DNA from: Bacillota bacterium
Lineage (GTDB): Bacteria > Bacillota > Clostridia > Peptostreptococcales > Anaerovoracaceae
Assembly: GCA_016302925.1 (NCBI GenBank)
Contig: JAEDMR010000014.1
Span: 1-19,335, forward strand
Direction: 5' to 3'
Length of the DNA: 19,335 nucleotides
Part shown: one piece after another, positions 12,919-19,335 of the stretch
Position numbering within the stretch: the stretch's first letter is position 1
How the letters are laid out: the number at the start of each line of letters is the position of its first letter
Made by a program: the position numbers and the translations under genes
The notes under the pieces: model-generated
Seen by the model: the letters and a program-made list of their open reading frames with translations, nothing else
Database searches by the model: none
What the model was told of the DNA's origin: nothing

Positions 12919-13277
12919 TGGTGGAGATGGTGGGAGTCGAACCCACGTCCGAAAGCATTTCCACAGGACTTTCTCCGAGCGCAGTTAATGATTTAAAGCT
13001 TCGCCTTTTTCGACGCCCATTAACAGGCTGCGAAATCAGCTATCCCGTTGGTCCCCTGTGATACCGGGAACTCTCACAGAGTTTTCCTGTATAGTCGACG
13101 CCAGGTTCCGGGCCTACAGGTAAACCCGGGCTGACGCGCGGTGCAGAACTAAGCTGCTAATGCGAAATTGTTGTTATTTTTAGCGTTTATATTTAACGTG
13201 TCCTTTTTAAGGTAGACTGGACAAACTACCGCTCGCTTATCCGGCTTCTACACCCCCGTCGAAACCTTTACACCCCC
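12919..13277 (-). ncRNA. ssrA: Transfer-messenger RNA (tmRNA)
   Basis: The 5' end GGGGGTG pairs with CATCTCC at the 3' end (with two G-U pairs), followed by A and encoded CCA. The 5' part has the tmRNA-specific AAGGTTTCGACGGGGGTG, and the 3' part the T-arm GTGGG-TTCGACT-CCCAC. The tag reading frame at 13149-13184 gives AKNNNFALAA or a very close form and then TAG; the exact resume codon is inferred. tmRNA rescues stalled ribosomes and marks the unfinished protein for proteolysis. Its protein partner SmpB is encoded directly upstream on the same strand. Length, 359 nt, is typical. Confidence 0.97.
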
Positions 13278-13324
13278 ATAATTGAGGCAGACCGACTGGC
13301 TTCTGCCGTTTTATTTACATCAAT

Positions 13325-13353
13325 ATTATAGACTACTTTTTGCTGCCAGGCAA
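13325..13353 (-). promoter_or_regulatory. Promoter of ssrA
   Basis: Minus-strand TTGCCT (13348-13353), 17-bp spacer, TATAAT (13325-13330). The start would lie about 40 nt before the mature 5' end, leaving a leader for RNase P to remove. Being 23 bp behind the smpB stop, it makes ssrA separately transcribed. Confidence 0.75.
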
Positions 13354-13375
13354 GTTCCAAATTCCGGTGCGTCTG

Positions 13376-13840
13376 CTAGTACCGCTCCTTCATCTTGCGG
13401 TCCATTTCCCGTTTGGCGTCACGCTTTGCGATGTCGTCCCGCTTGTCGTAGTTCTTCTTTCCGCGGGCTACTGCGACTTCCACCTTGGCACGGCCTTCCG
13501 TGTTTATGTACATGGTCAGCGGCACCAGGGTCAGTCCCTTCTGGGTCGTGTAGCCGATGAGCTTGCGGATTTCCTGCTTATGGAGCAGCAGCTTCCTTGG
13601 CCGCAGCGGATCCACGTTATACCGGTTGCCCTGTTCATACGGACTGATGTTCATTCCGTAGAGAATCATTTCTCCATCTTCGATTTTCGCGTAGCTTTCC
13701 TTGATGCTGACCTTGCCCTGGCGCACCGACTTGATCTCGGTTCCGGTCAGGACGATGCCGGCTTCATAGACTTCTTCTATAAAGTAATCGTGGCGCGCTT
13801 TTTTATTGTTTGCCACCAGTTTTTTTTCTCTTTTTACCAT
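13376..13840 (-). CDS. smpB: SsrA-binding protein SmpB
   Basis: A 154-residue OB-fold RNA-binding protein that delivers tmRNA to stalled ribosomes. ATG 13840 has GGAG 8 bp upstream; the longer frame runs into the preceding gene. Typical segments are NKKARHDYFIEEVYEAGIVL, GTEIKSVRQGKVSIKESYA, the LLHKQEIRKL helix and the basic C-terminal tail (RDAKREMDRKMKERY), which enters the mRNA channel in known structures. Normal length. Last gene of the rluA-lepB-S26-smpB group and next to ssrA, as in many Firmicutes. Confidence 0.97.
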   Translation of the reverse strand: MVKREKKLVANNKKARHDYFIEEVYEAGIVLTGTEIKSVRQGKVSIKESYAKIEDGEMILYGMNISPYEQGNRYNVDPLRPRKLLLHKQEIRKLIGYTTQKGLTLVPLTMYINTEGRAKVEVAVARGKKNYDKRDDIAKRDAKREMDRKMKERY

Positions 13841-13889
13841 GTCTTTCTCCGTTGCTTCTATAAATAACTCGGTTTTCAAAGGCAAAAGG

Positions 13890-14267
13890 TTACATCCCGC
13901 CAAAAGAAAAGATCACTTTTCCCAGCAGCTGATCCGGCTCTGCCAGCACCTCCTGATCCCGCGTTGTCTTGGCATCGCAATTGAGACGCACCCAGCTTCC
14001 CCGTATGCCGGTGACCCGGCGAACCAGCCGGTCATCCCCGCTGTCAGCGGTATAGTATGGTGCCTGATAGACCACCAGATCTCCGGTCTCATATGCATCC
14101 ACGAACGCACTGCGCAGCACCAGGATCCTTTCCCCCGGCTCCAGAGACGGCAGCATATCGCTGCCGGCGACTTCCGTCATCATCAGGCATGCAGAAAGCA
14201 CACCCCCCAGCACTGCCCCCAGCAGTGCCGAAAAACCCAGCGCAAGGATTTTGCGAATTGAATGCAT
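13890..14267 (-). CDS. Short S26 signal-peptidase-like protein without the catalytic lysine
   Basis: A 125-residue protein starting at ATG 14267 behind AAGGAG. It has one N-terminal membrane helix (about 7-29) and then GSDMLPSLEPGERILV, in which Ser36 matches the nucleophile of type I signal peptidases. At the lysine box it reads RLVRRVTG where LepB in the next gene reads NLIKRIIG, so Arg83 replaces Lys. The GDNR..S.DSR box of LepB is absent too. Intact signal peptidases need the Ser-Lys pair; this one may be inactive or use another base. It lies 37 bp behind lepB and 49 bp before smpB. Confidence 0.8.
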   Translation of the reverse strand: MHSIRKILALGFSALLGAVLGGVLSACLMMTEVAGSDMLPSLEPGERILVLRSAFVDAYETGDLVVYQAPYYTADSGDDRLVRRVTGIRGSWVRLNCDAKTTRDQEVLAEPDQLLGKVIFSFGGM

Positions 14268-14304
14268 ATGAAAGACTCCTTCCCGCCTTCCGGCAGAAAG
14301 ATGC

Positions 14305-14826
14305 CTAGAAGGTTTCGATCCGATTGAACGGGTAAAGCCGCACGAAAACCTTGCCGAGAATGTTTTGCTCGTCTACGCATCCCACCAGCACATCCCGGCT
14401 GTCCTGGCTGACGCCCCGGTTGTCGCCCATCACAAACAGTTTTCCATCCGGCACGGTGACTTCATCCATTTCGCCGGATATGCCCTGTTCATTCAGATAC
14501 GGTTCATCGATCAGTTTCCCATTGAGGTAAACGTAGCCGCCGATGATTTCCACCGTGTCGCCCGGCAGACCGATAATGCGCTTGATCAGATTTTTATCCT
14601 TATTGTTTTCATCTTTCATGTCGGTACGGAAAACGATGACATCGCCCCGTTCCGGTTCTCCGAACAGGCGATATGCCTGCTTGCTGATGAAGATGTAGTC
14701 ACCGCTGTAAAATGTTGGCTCCATGGAGCTCTGGCGCACCACGATCGGCTTGATGAACGTCAGAATAATTGCCGCTATTATAACTGCAATAACGATTTCT
14801 TTTACCCATTCTAAAACATTTTTCAT
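14305..14826 (-). CDS. lepB: Signal peptidase I
   Basis: A 173-residue membrane-anchored serine protease that cuts signal peptides from exported proteins. There is one N-terminal helix (about 8-27), then Ser34 in RQSSMEPT, Lys82 in NLIKRIIGLPGD, and the box VMGDNRGVSQDSRD (133-145). The size is that of Gram-positive Sip-type enzymes. ATG 14826 has GGAG 9 bp upstream. It starts 21 bp after the RluA-family gene, in one operon. Confidence 0.96.
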   Translation of the reverse strand: MKNVLEWVKEIVIAVIIAAIILTFIKPIVVRQSSMEPTFYSGDYIFISKQAYRLFGEPERGDVIVFRTDMKDENNKDKNLIKRIIGLPGDTVEIIGGYVYLNGKLIDEPYLNEQGISGEMDEVTVPDGKLFVMGDNRGVSQDSRDVLVGCVDEQNILGKVFVRLYPFNRIETF

Positions 14827-14847
14827 TTATGTATCTCCAATATCATT

Positions 14848-15834
14848 TTAATTTTTGCCGAAAAGACTGGTTTTTATTCTGTCAAACTGCTCCGGAAGTG
14901 ACGCTTCGACGGTTTTCCCTGCCAGATCAGCCAGCACGCCGGCCGGATTCCGGAATTCCAGCTGCCAGGCATGGAGCAGGTGTGTGTTCAGTCCGAATGC
15001 CTGCTGCATCATGCGGTTGATGGCGGGGCTTCCGTATTTGGTGTCTCCGATGACCGGGTAGCCTGCCCGGGCCAGATGGGCCCGTATCTGGTGGGTTCTT
15101 CCGGTGATGATCTCTACTTTCACCAGTGTATACCATTTCCCATTGTGCTGCCCCGTCTGCACAGGCCATGCCATGGTTTCCATCAGCTTGCCTTCGTCGG
15201 ATTCTTCCGGCAGTACAGAGATCATGTTCTTCTTTTCATCTTTGGTCATCCGGTCCCGCAGCTGAAGGGGCCGGGTCATATGGCCGGATACGATGGTCAG
15301 ATAATATTTGCCGATGGCATCCTTTTCCCGGATCAGGCGATTCAGTTCCTGCAGCGCCGGGGCGTTTTTTCCGAACATGACAAGGCCGGTGGTATTCCTG
15401 TCCAGCCGTCCTGCCGGCGCCGGGGCGAAGGTTCTGTCTGCCCGCGGGTTGTATTCGCCTTTTTCGATGAGATAATCCACCACCTGGTTGGCCAGATGGT
15501 TTTTCTTTTCGGTTTTGTCTCCGTGGGTCAGCAGCCCGAAGGGCTTCTCGGCAATGAGCAGATTTTCATCTTCATAGGCGATGGAAAACTGGCGCTTTGC
15601 CCGCACCCGTTTTTTCTGTGTCTGCAGTGCTTTCGCCTCTTCCTCGCTCAGATAAACGGCGAGCCGGTCTCCTGCCTGGATCATGGCTTCTTTCGTGCTC
15701 CGTTTCCCGTTGACCTTCACGTCCTTTCGGATCATCTTGTAGATCAGACTCAGAGGTGCCTTATCAAAATATTTTTTCAGGAACCGGTCCAGCCGCTGGC
15801 CGCCCTGGTTCTCCGTAATTATAATCTCTATCAT
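14848..15834 (-). CDS. RluA family pseudouridine synthase
   Basis: A 328-residue RNA-modifying enzyme that turns uridine into pseudouridine, probably in 23S rRNA. An S4 RNA-binding domain (about 12-75) precedes the catalytic domain, with the signature GRLDRNTTG and catalytic Asp145, then HQIRAHLARAGYPVIGDTKY. The start has GGAGGGG 6 bp upstream. Among RluA relatives it is closest in layout to the RluC/RluD type with S4 domain; the target uridine cannot be told. First gene of the operon, with a leader of about 190 nt that carries the repeats at 15858-15973. Confidence 0.94.
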   Translation of the reverse strand: MIEIIITENQGGQRLDRFLKKYFDKAPLSLIYKMIRKDVKVNGKRSTKEAMIQAGDRLAVYLSEEEAKALQTQKKRVRAKRQFSIAYEDENLLIAEKPFGLLTHGDKTEKKNHLANQVVDYLIEKGEYNPRADRTFAPAPAGRLDRNTTGLVMFGKNAPALQELNRLIREKDAIGKYYLTIVSGHMTRPLQLRDRMTKDEKKNMISVLPEESDEGKLMETMAWPVQTGQHNGKWYTLVKVEIITGRTHQIRAHLARAGYPVIGDTKYGSPAINRMMQQAFGLNTHLLHAWQLEFRNPAGVLADLAGKTVEASLPEQFDRIKTSLFGKN

Positions 15835-15857
15835 ATCTCACCCCTCCATGCGCAGAA

Positions 15858-15973
15858 CCACAGTTCGGTCCGGGATTTGCGGCCGGAATGCCATAGTCGT
15901 GTTGGCGATGTTATGACCGAACGATTTCAACCGCTTCCATCCACAGTTCGGTCCGGGATTTGCGGCCGGAATG
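15858..15973. repeat. 33-bp direct repeats with 83-bp period in the rluA leader
   Basis: Two identical 33-bp copies (15858-15890 and 15941-15973) enclose 50 bp that contain GACCGAAC, the complement of GTTCGGTC within each copy, so either copy can pair with the middle. Next to the second copy lies a GCCGC-GAAA-GCGGC hairpin (minus strand). No likely protein is encoded. It may be a partial tandem duplication of an intergenic repeat unit. Confidence 0.8.
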
Positions 15974-16029
15974 ATTCCCGCAGCCGCTTTCGCGGCGAGG
16001 ACTAAATGAAAGCCACAAACTCCCAGACC

Positions 16030-16035
16030 ATTATA
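16030..16035 (-). promoter_or_regulatory. Possible -10 box of the rluA operon
   Basis: TATAAT on the minus strand without a good -35. It overlaps the region of the divergent plus-strand promoter. If used, the transcript would carry the repeats at 15858-15973 as its leader. Confidence 0.4.
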
Positions 16036-16047
16036 CACTAAAACGGC

Positions 16048-16076
16048 TTGAGAAAAAAGCGGTAATCTGCTAAAAT
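16048..16076 (+). promoter_or_regulatory. Promoter of the MltG-like gene
   Basis: TTGAGA (16048-16053), 17-bp spacer, TAAAAT (16071-16076). Confidence 0.65.
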
Positions 16077-16136
16077 ATATATGTGAATTCGGTGTGCAGA
16101 AAAATGTCCCCTGCCCCGCAAGGAGGAATTGAGATT

Positions 16137-16640
16137 ATGAAAAAATTCAAGGATTTTCTTTATGATAAAAACGACATATTGATTGCTCTGATGATTCTGG
16201 TGGCAGCTGCCCTTCTGATTTTATGGCGCATGGAAGTCATCATGGCTTATCCGCAGACAGTATTCAGCAGCGGAGATGATTCCCAGGTACAATCGGAAGG
16301 TGGCGAAGACGCAGACAGTCAGAGCGGCGATGGACAGAATGCAGATGACGAGCAGAGTACCGGTGAGAATGGTCAGACGGGGGATGGAGACAGTCAGGGT
16401 ACGGATGCCCTCTTCGCAGACGGAAAGCTGACCCGCGATGTAGAGGTCAATGTCACCGGGACCAGTGCTACTGCAGCAGTCAACTGCCTGGTGGATGCCG
16501 GGCTCTTTGAGGATTATGCCGAATATCAGCAGATTTGTGCTGATACCGGCCTGAACCACGAAAAGGTCAGCGCCGGTACCATGGTGTTCGAGGAGGGTTC
16601 CACGAAAAAGGATATTGCCCGCAAGATTAACTGGAGCTGA
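16137..16640 (+). CDS. Membrane-anchored protein with short MltG/YceG-like end
   Basis: A 167-residue protein starting at ATG 16137, chosen for AAGGAGG 8-9 bp upstream. Residues 13-30 are one membrane helix, followed by about 70 residues of low-complexity acidic linker rich in Gly, Asp, Gln and Ser, and a compact end (VEVNVTGTSATAAVNCLVDA and FEEGSTKKDIARKINWS). The last part resembles the small LysM-like segment that precedes the catalytic domain in MltG transglycosylases, but the catalytic domain with its Glu is missing. Similar short proteins occur in Lachnospiraceae. A cell-envelope role is plausible; an enzyme activity is not supported. Confidence 0.75.
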   Translation: MKKFKDFLYDKNDILIALMILVAAALLILWRMEVIMAYPQTVFSSGDDSQVQSEGGEDADSQSGDGQNADDEQSTGENGQTGDGDSQGTDALFADGKLTRDVEVNVTGTSATAAVNCLVDAGLFEDYAEYQQICADTGLNHEKVSAGTMVFEEGSTKKDIARKINWS

Positions 16641-16675
16641 TTTCAGCTTCCGCCGCTGTATGTGCCGCGTTTCTT

Positions 16676-16942
16676 TCAGCGTTCGATGAGCTCGATTACT
16701 TTCTGTAATCGGGCTCTTTGTTTATTGTCCATCATGGACATCAGGCTGCGCAGCATGGCCGCCTGCTTTCCGTAAGGTACGCCTCTGGCCGCCAGCTGAT
16801 CCCGCATTCTCAGGATCTCCCGCTTCAGCTCCTCGTCGGATTTTCCTTCCATCCGGCGAAGGTCCCCCGGTGAAATGCCCGGATTTCCGGACAGCCCCAG
16901 CTGCTGTGCGATATCAGCGATCATATTGTCATCGAGATTCAA
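16676..16942 (-). CDS. Unknown small protein, 88 residues
   Basis: It starts at TTG 16942 because AGGAGG lies 7 bp upstream; ATG 16924 would leave this site too far away. The protein is soluble and mostly helical, with DDNMIADIAQQLGLSGNPGI at the front and basic helices at the end (MLRSLMSMMDNKQRARLQKV). I do not recognise a family. It is divergent from the next unknown gene, sharing a 126-bp intergenic region, and convergent with the MltG-like gene. Both divergent proteins contain Met-rich helices, which hints that they are partners. Confidence 0.75.
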   Translation of the reverse strand: MNLDDNMIADIAQQLGLSGNPGISPGDLRRMEGKSDEELKREILRMRDQLAARGVPYGKQAAMLRSLMSMMDNKQRARLQKVIELIER

Positions 16943-17068
16943 GTTTCTACCTCCTGTTGCTTTCTGTTTGGATTCTTCTTTACAGTATGCACAAGGGGCA
17001 GGAAAATTTCATACTATATTTCAGAAGGTCAGAGCAGCCTGCGGCTGGCAGAAAGGTCAGGTAACGAT

Positions 17069-17443
17069 ATGGCACCTTTTGGGAAAAACAATGAAATACT
17101 GGGACTGGTACTGGTACTCGTCCTGCTTGGAGGACAGTCAGGCAATAAGCACAGGGCCGGGACAGGAGATTTTGGTCCGTCTCCTTCAGGGCTTCCCATT
17201 CCGTCAATTCCGCTGGGATCCTTTTCCCGTGACATGCATCGGTTGGTGGAAATGATGGATCATATGTCAAGTCTTGGACAGATGGCAGGGATTCCCCAGC
17301 TGTCCGGTCCGCCCCGATCCCACATTGAGGGGGCCGCTGATTCGGTTTCTCAGGCAGTTTCTTCGGTGCAGATGCCGGATATGCAGCAGCTTATGGAAAT
17401 GGCCGGACCTTTCCTTGCGATGATGAACGGACAGAATAAATAG
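17069..17443 (+). CDS. Unknown protein, 124 residues, one hydrophobic segment
   Basis: The ATG has only a modest ribosome site (AGGTCAGG). Residues 9-21 are hydrophobic (EILGLVLVLVLLGG), too short for a certain membrane helix. A Pro/Gly/Ser-rich linker (SPSGLPIPSIPLGS) follows, then Met-rich helices (LVEMMDHMSSLGQM and MQQLMEMAGPFLAMM). I do not recognise a family. The ORF has codon use like its neighbours and is divergent from the 88-residue gene. A paralogous or partner relationship with that protein is a guess. Confidence 0.65.
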   Translation: MAPFGKNNEILGLVLVLVLLGGQSGNKHRAGTGDFGPSPSGLPIPSIPLGSFSRDMHRLVEMMDHMSSLGQMAGIPQLSGPPRSHIEGAADSVSQAVSSVQMPDMQQLMEMAGPFLAMMNGQNK

Positions 17444-17462
17444 GCCTTACGGAAAATCATAG

Positions 17463-17491
17463 TTTCTTTCCGTTGTCTGATGTTGTATAAT
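17463..17491 (+). promoter_or_regulatory. Promoter of fba
   Basis: TATAAT (17486-17491) with a weak -35 (TTTCTT, 17463-17468) at 17 bp. Confidence 0.5.
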
Positions 17492-17528
17492 GTATAGGAG
17501 AAATTGACGACAATGGGAGGTAAAATAC

Positions 17529-18464
17529 ATGGCTTTAGTCACAACGAAAGAAATGTTCGCCAAGGCACTGAAATCCGATTATGCCATCGGTGCGTTTAAT
17601 GTTAACAATATGGAAATCATTCAGGGCATCGTCGACGCTGCCATCGAGGAGCGCTCTGCCCTGATCCTGCAGGTGTCTGCCGGAGCCCGCAAATATGCCA
17701 AGCCGGCATATCTTCTGAAGCTGGTGGAAGCAGCCATCCTGGATACGGGACTGGATATCGCCCTTCATCTGGACCACGGCGAAAATTTCGATATCTGCAA
17801 GAAATGTGTGGACGACGGATTTACGTCTGTCATGATCGATGGTTCCAAGCATCCGTTTGAAGAGAACATCCGCATCACCAGAGAGGTTGTGGAATATGCT
17901 CATGCCCACGGTGTTGTGGTGGAAGCGGAACTGGGAAGACTGGCCGGTGTGGAAGACGCAGTCAATGTGGACGCCCGCTCCGCAACCTTCACCGATCCGG
18001 ATGAGGCAGTGGAATTCGTAGAAAGAACCGGTGTGGATTCTCTGGCCATTGCCATTGGAACCAGCCATGGTGCATATAAATTTAAGGGAGAACCGTATCT
18101 GGATTTCGAGCGTCTGAAGACCATTCACAGCCTGCTGCCGGATACACCGCTGGTACTCCACGGTGCTTCTACCGTACTGAAGGAATTCGTGGACAAGTGC
18201 AACCAGTATGGTGGTGACGTGGCCGGTGCACAGGGTGTTCCGGAAGAAATGATCCGGGAAGCTGCCAAATATGGCATCTGCAAGGTCAATATCGATACTG
18301 ACCTTCGTCTGGCCATGACAGCGGAAGTCCGCAAATATCTGGCTGAAAATCCGGGAGACTTCGACCCTCGCAAATATCTGGGGCCGGCCAGAGAAGCCAT
18401 TCAGGGCATGGTACAGCATAAAATCAAGGACGTGCTGAACGCCTCCGGATCACTGGATAAATAA
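17529..18464 (+). CDS. fba: Class II fructose-bisphosphate aldolase
   Basis: A 311-residue zinc-dependent glycolytic enzyme that splits fructose 1,6-bisphosphate into dihydroxyacetone phosphate and glyceraldehyde 3-phosphate. ATG has GGGAGG 8 bp upstream. Active-site parts are HLDHGE (Asp82, zinc ligand His83), AELG (Glu134), TSHGAYK (His180), VLHGAS (His211) and NIDTDLR for phosphate binding. Length fits the short class IIB group. A tagatose-bisphosphate aldolase would look similar, but the stand-alone gene with strong leader and terminator suits glycolysis. Confidence 0.95.
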   Translation: MALVTTKEMFAKALKSDYAIGAFNVNNMEIIQGIVDAAIEERSALILQVSAGARKYAKPAYLLKLVEAAILDTGLDIALHLDHGENFDICKKCVDDGFTSVMIDGSKHPFEENIRITREVVEYAHAHGVVVEAELGRLAGVEDAVNVDARSATFTDPDEAVEFVERTGVDSLAIAIGTSHGAYKFKGEPYLDFERLKTIHSLLPDTPLVLHGASTVLKEFVDKCNQYGGDVAGAQGVPEEMIREAAKYGICKVNIDTDLRLAMTAEVRKYLAENPGDFDPRKYLGPAREAIQGMVQHKIKDVLNASGSLDK

Positions 18465-18499
18465 CGGAATACATACTAATAACGGAATATATAATAAAG

Positions 18500-18550
18500 A
18501 AACCTGCAGGTTTCTGTCACTCATCACTCGACAGAGTCTGCAGGTTTTTT
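18500..18550 (+). terminator. Terminator of fba
   Basis: A perfect AAACCTGCAG/CTGCAGGTTT stem with an inner TCTGTC/GACAGA pairing, followed by a T-run, 36 bp after the stop. The A-run on the left may also help to end the minus-strand gene at 18584. Confidence 0.93.
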
Positions 18551-18583
18551 ATTCGCAATTTTTCATCATTCCGTTCTCATTTT

Positions 18584-19117
18584 TCAAAACATCCCCCGCA
18601 GTTGGCCGATGCTTCCCTCGAAAATCTGCGTGGCACCGGGCAGGTTCTGAAAATCCACCGGACGTACCAGAGACGGTGCCTTTCCGAACTCAACCGCCCC
18701 GGATTTCAGCAACACATAGGAAACGAACTGGGAGCAGAAAAAGTGACGGCGTCTCTGATTCTCCACTCCAAGAAGGCAAAGGAACAGTCCCAGAATGTTG
18801 TACTGGTAAAGTTCCATTTCCGACTCCATTTCATTCAGAAGCCGCATCAGCCGCTTGTGACTTCGATTGGTAATCTTCAGTTCATACACCGCACACTCGA
18901 TATCATTGGAATCTCCCATGAGCCCCCGGTTCACGCTTTCCCGCACAAACCCGGCCGGAAGATACGAATATTTATATTTCCTTCCGAAGCTGTACAGCTG
19001 TGTAAAAGTATTATCCAGCGAGAGGGCCGAATGGGTGTAATGATTTCCCGGTGCAGCATGAATACATCTGGATAGCATGGTGTTGGTTCTGGTCAGTAAA
19101 ATATAGATGGTCTTCAT
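18584..19117 (-). CDS. Permuted papain-like (YiiX/NlpC-P60 superfamily) protein
   Basis: A 177-residue protein starting at ATG 19117 behind AGGAGG. His29 in YTHSALSLD and Cys128 in FFCSQFVSYVL occur in reversed order compared with ordinary NlpC/P60 enzymes, which is typical of the circularly permuted YiiX/YaeF-type group. Those fold like papain and act as amidases or thioesterases. There is no signal peptide, so it is probably cytoplasmic. Similar single-domain proteins are common in Lachnospiraceae; the substrate is unknown. Fold call is from the motif pair only. Confidence 0.75.
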   Translation of the reverse strand: MKTIYILLTRTNTMLSRCIHAAPGNHYTHSALSLDNTFTQLYSFGRKYKYSYLPAGFVRESVNRGLMGDSNDIECAVYELKITNRSHKRLMRLLNEMESEMELYQYNILGLFLCLLGVENQRRRHFFCSQFVSYVLLKSGAVEFGKAPSLVRPVDFQNLPGATQIFEGSIGQLRGMF

Positions 19118-19175
19118 CCTGCACCTCCTGAAATAAAACAGCACTACAAAACATGTATCTGCGTCTCATAGTGCT

Positions 19176-19184
19176 ATTATACCA
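19176..19184 (-). promoter_or_regulatory. Extended -10 promoter of the papain-like gene
   Basis: On the minus strand TGG-TATAAT forms an extended -10 box (TGnTATAAT); the -35 region is only A-rich. It lies about 60 bp before the start codon. Confidence 0.6.
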
Positions 19185-19258
19185 TAGTTTTCTCGGATTT
19201 TTTTAACAAAATCTTAACTTTGTCTTAAATTATTGTAAGATCCGTGCTGCTGGTTTGC

Positions 19259-19335
19259 CTATTTGGCAGAATTATGTGCCTTCAGCAGCTGGTGTTTCAT
19301 ATCCCACAGCTTCTGTGAGAGGTCCACATAATAGG
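19259..19335 (-). CDS. C-terminal end of an unknown protein (runs off window)
   Basis: From the window edge the minus strand is open for 24 residues ending LWDMKHQLLKAHNSAK and TAG. Codon choice is like the neighbours and a gene-sized gap fits, but 24 residues do not identify a family. Confidence 0.45.
   Translation of the reverse strand, partial: YYVDLSQKLWDMKHQLLKAHNSAK

Noticed and set aside
12570..12996. Arg/Ser/Pro-rich frames on both strands across the tmRNA-side element
   Set aside because: They read through the structured GC-rich repeat and the tmRNA 3' end; low-complexity translation and no start signals.

Overview
The window is a piece of a low-to-mid GC Gram-positive anaerobe, most likely class Clostridia (Lachnospiraceae or a close relative). 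This rests on the feoA-feoA-feoB cluster with its short Cys-rich membrane partner and DUF2325/DUF3793 neighbours, strong AGGAGG-type ribosome sites, sigma-A promoters with 17-bp spacers, Rho-independent terminators, CCA-encoded tRNAs and a tmRNA tag ending in NNNFALAA. The species cannot be told from the sequence. Gene order looks chromosomal and mostly housekeeping; no phage, transposase or CRISPR gene is present.

Layout. 1-3613 (minus): ferrous iron uptake cluster, reading feoA, feoA, feoB, a Cys-rich membrane protein, a decayed DUF2325 gene and the start of a DUF3793 gene. Three copies of a GTTAGT-N4-ACTAAC-like dyad, two before the first feoA and one before feoB, look like operators for a DtxR/MntR-type metal repressor. 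3614-4486: radical SAM protein. 4647-4985: tRNA-Gly(CCC) and tRNA-Arg(CCG), separated by a small structured element that repeats the tRNA-Gly 3' end. 5099-7266: a D-2-hydroxyacid dehydrogenase and a convergent ferredoxin-domain aldo/keto reductase. 7368-9330: a TetR repressor and MFS efflux pump operon with a 27-bp operator. 9559-9951: a pyridoxamine-phosphate-oxidase-like flavoprotein.

9958-10460 has no gene: it holds two terminators around an array of eight alternating ATACAAC-core inverted repeats. 10475-12009: a TipAL-like MerR regulator with the typical 19-bp promoter spacer, then a helix-turn-helix regulator and membrane protein pair. 12316-12705 is a DUF1801 gene broken by a TGA codon, and right behind it lies a second copy of the tRNA-type element, next to tmRNA (ssrA). 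13376-15834: an operon of RluA-type pseudouridine synthase, signal peptidase I, a lysine-less S26-like protein and SmpB; SmpB and ssrA are the two halves of trans-translation. The leader of this operon carries an 83-bp-period repeat. 16137-19335: a short MltG-like membrane protein, two divergent unknown small genes, class II fructose-bisphosphate aldolase, a permuted papain-like protein and the tail of an unknown gene.

The best candidate for something undescribed is the pair of elements at 4721-4888 and 12707-12855. Both follow a tRNA or tmRNA gene in the same orientation, begin with an inverted T-arm, contain a covarying hairpin with a GGT loop and a shared GCGAGGAGG block, and end in a copy of the 3' end of the very RNA gene they follow.
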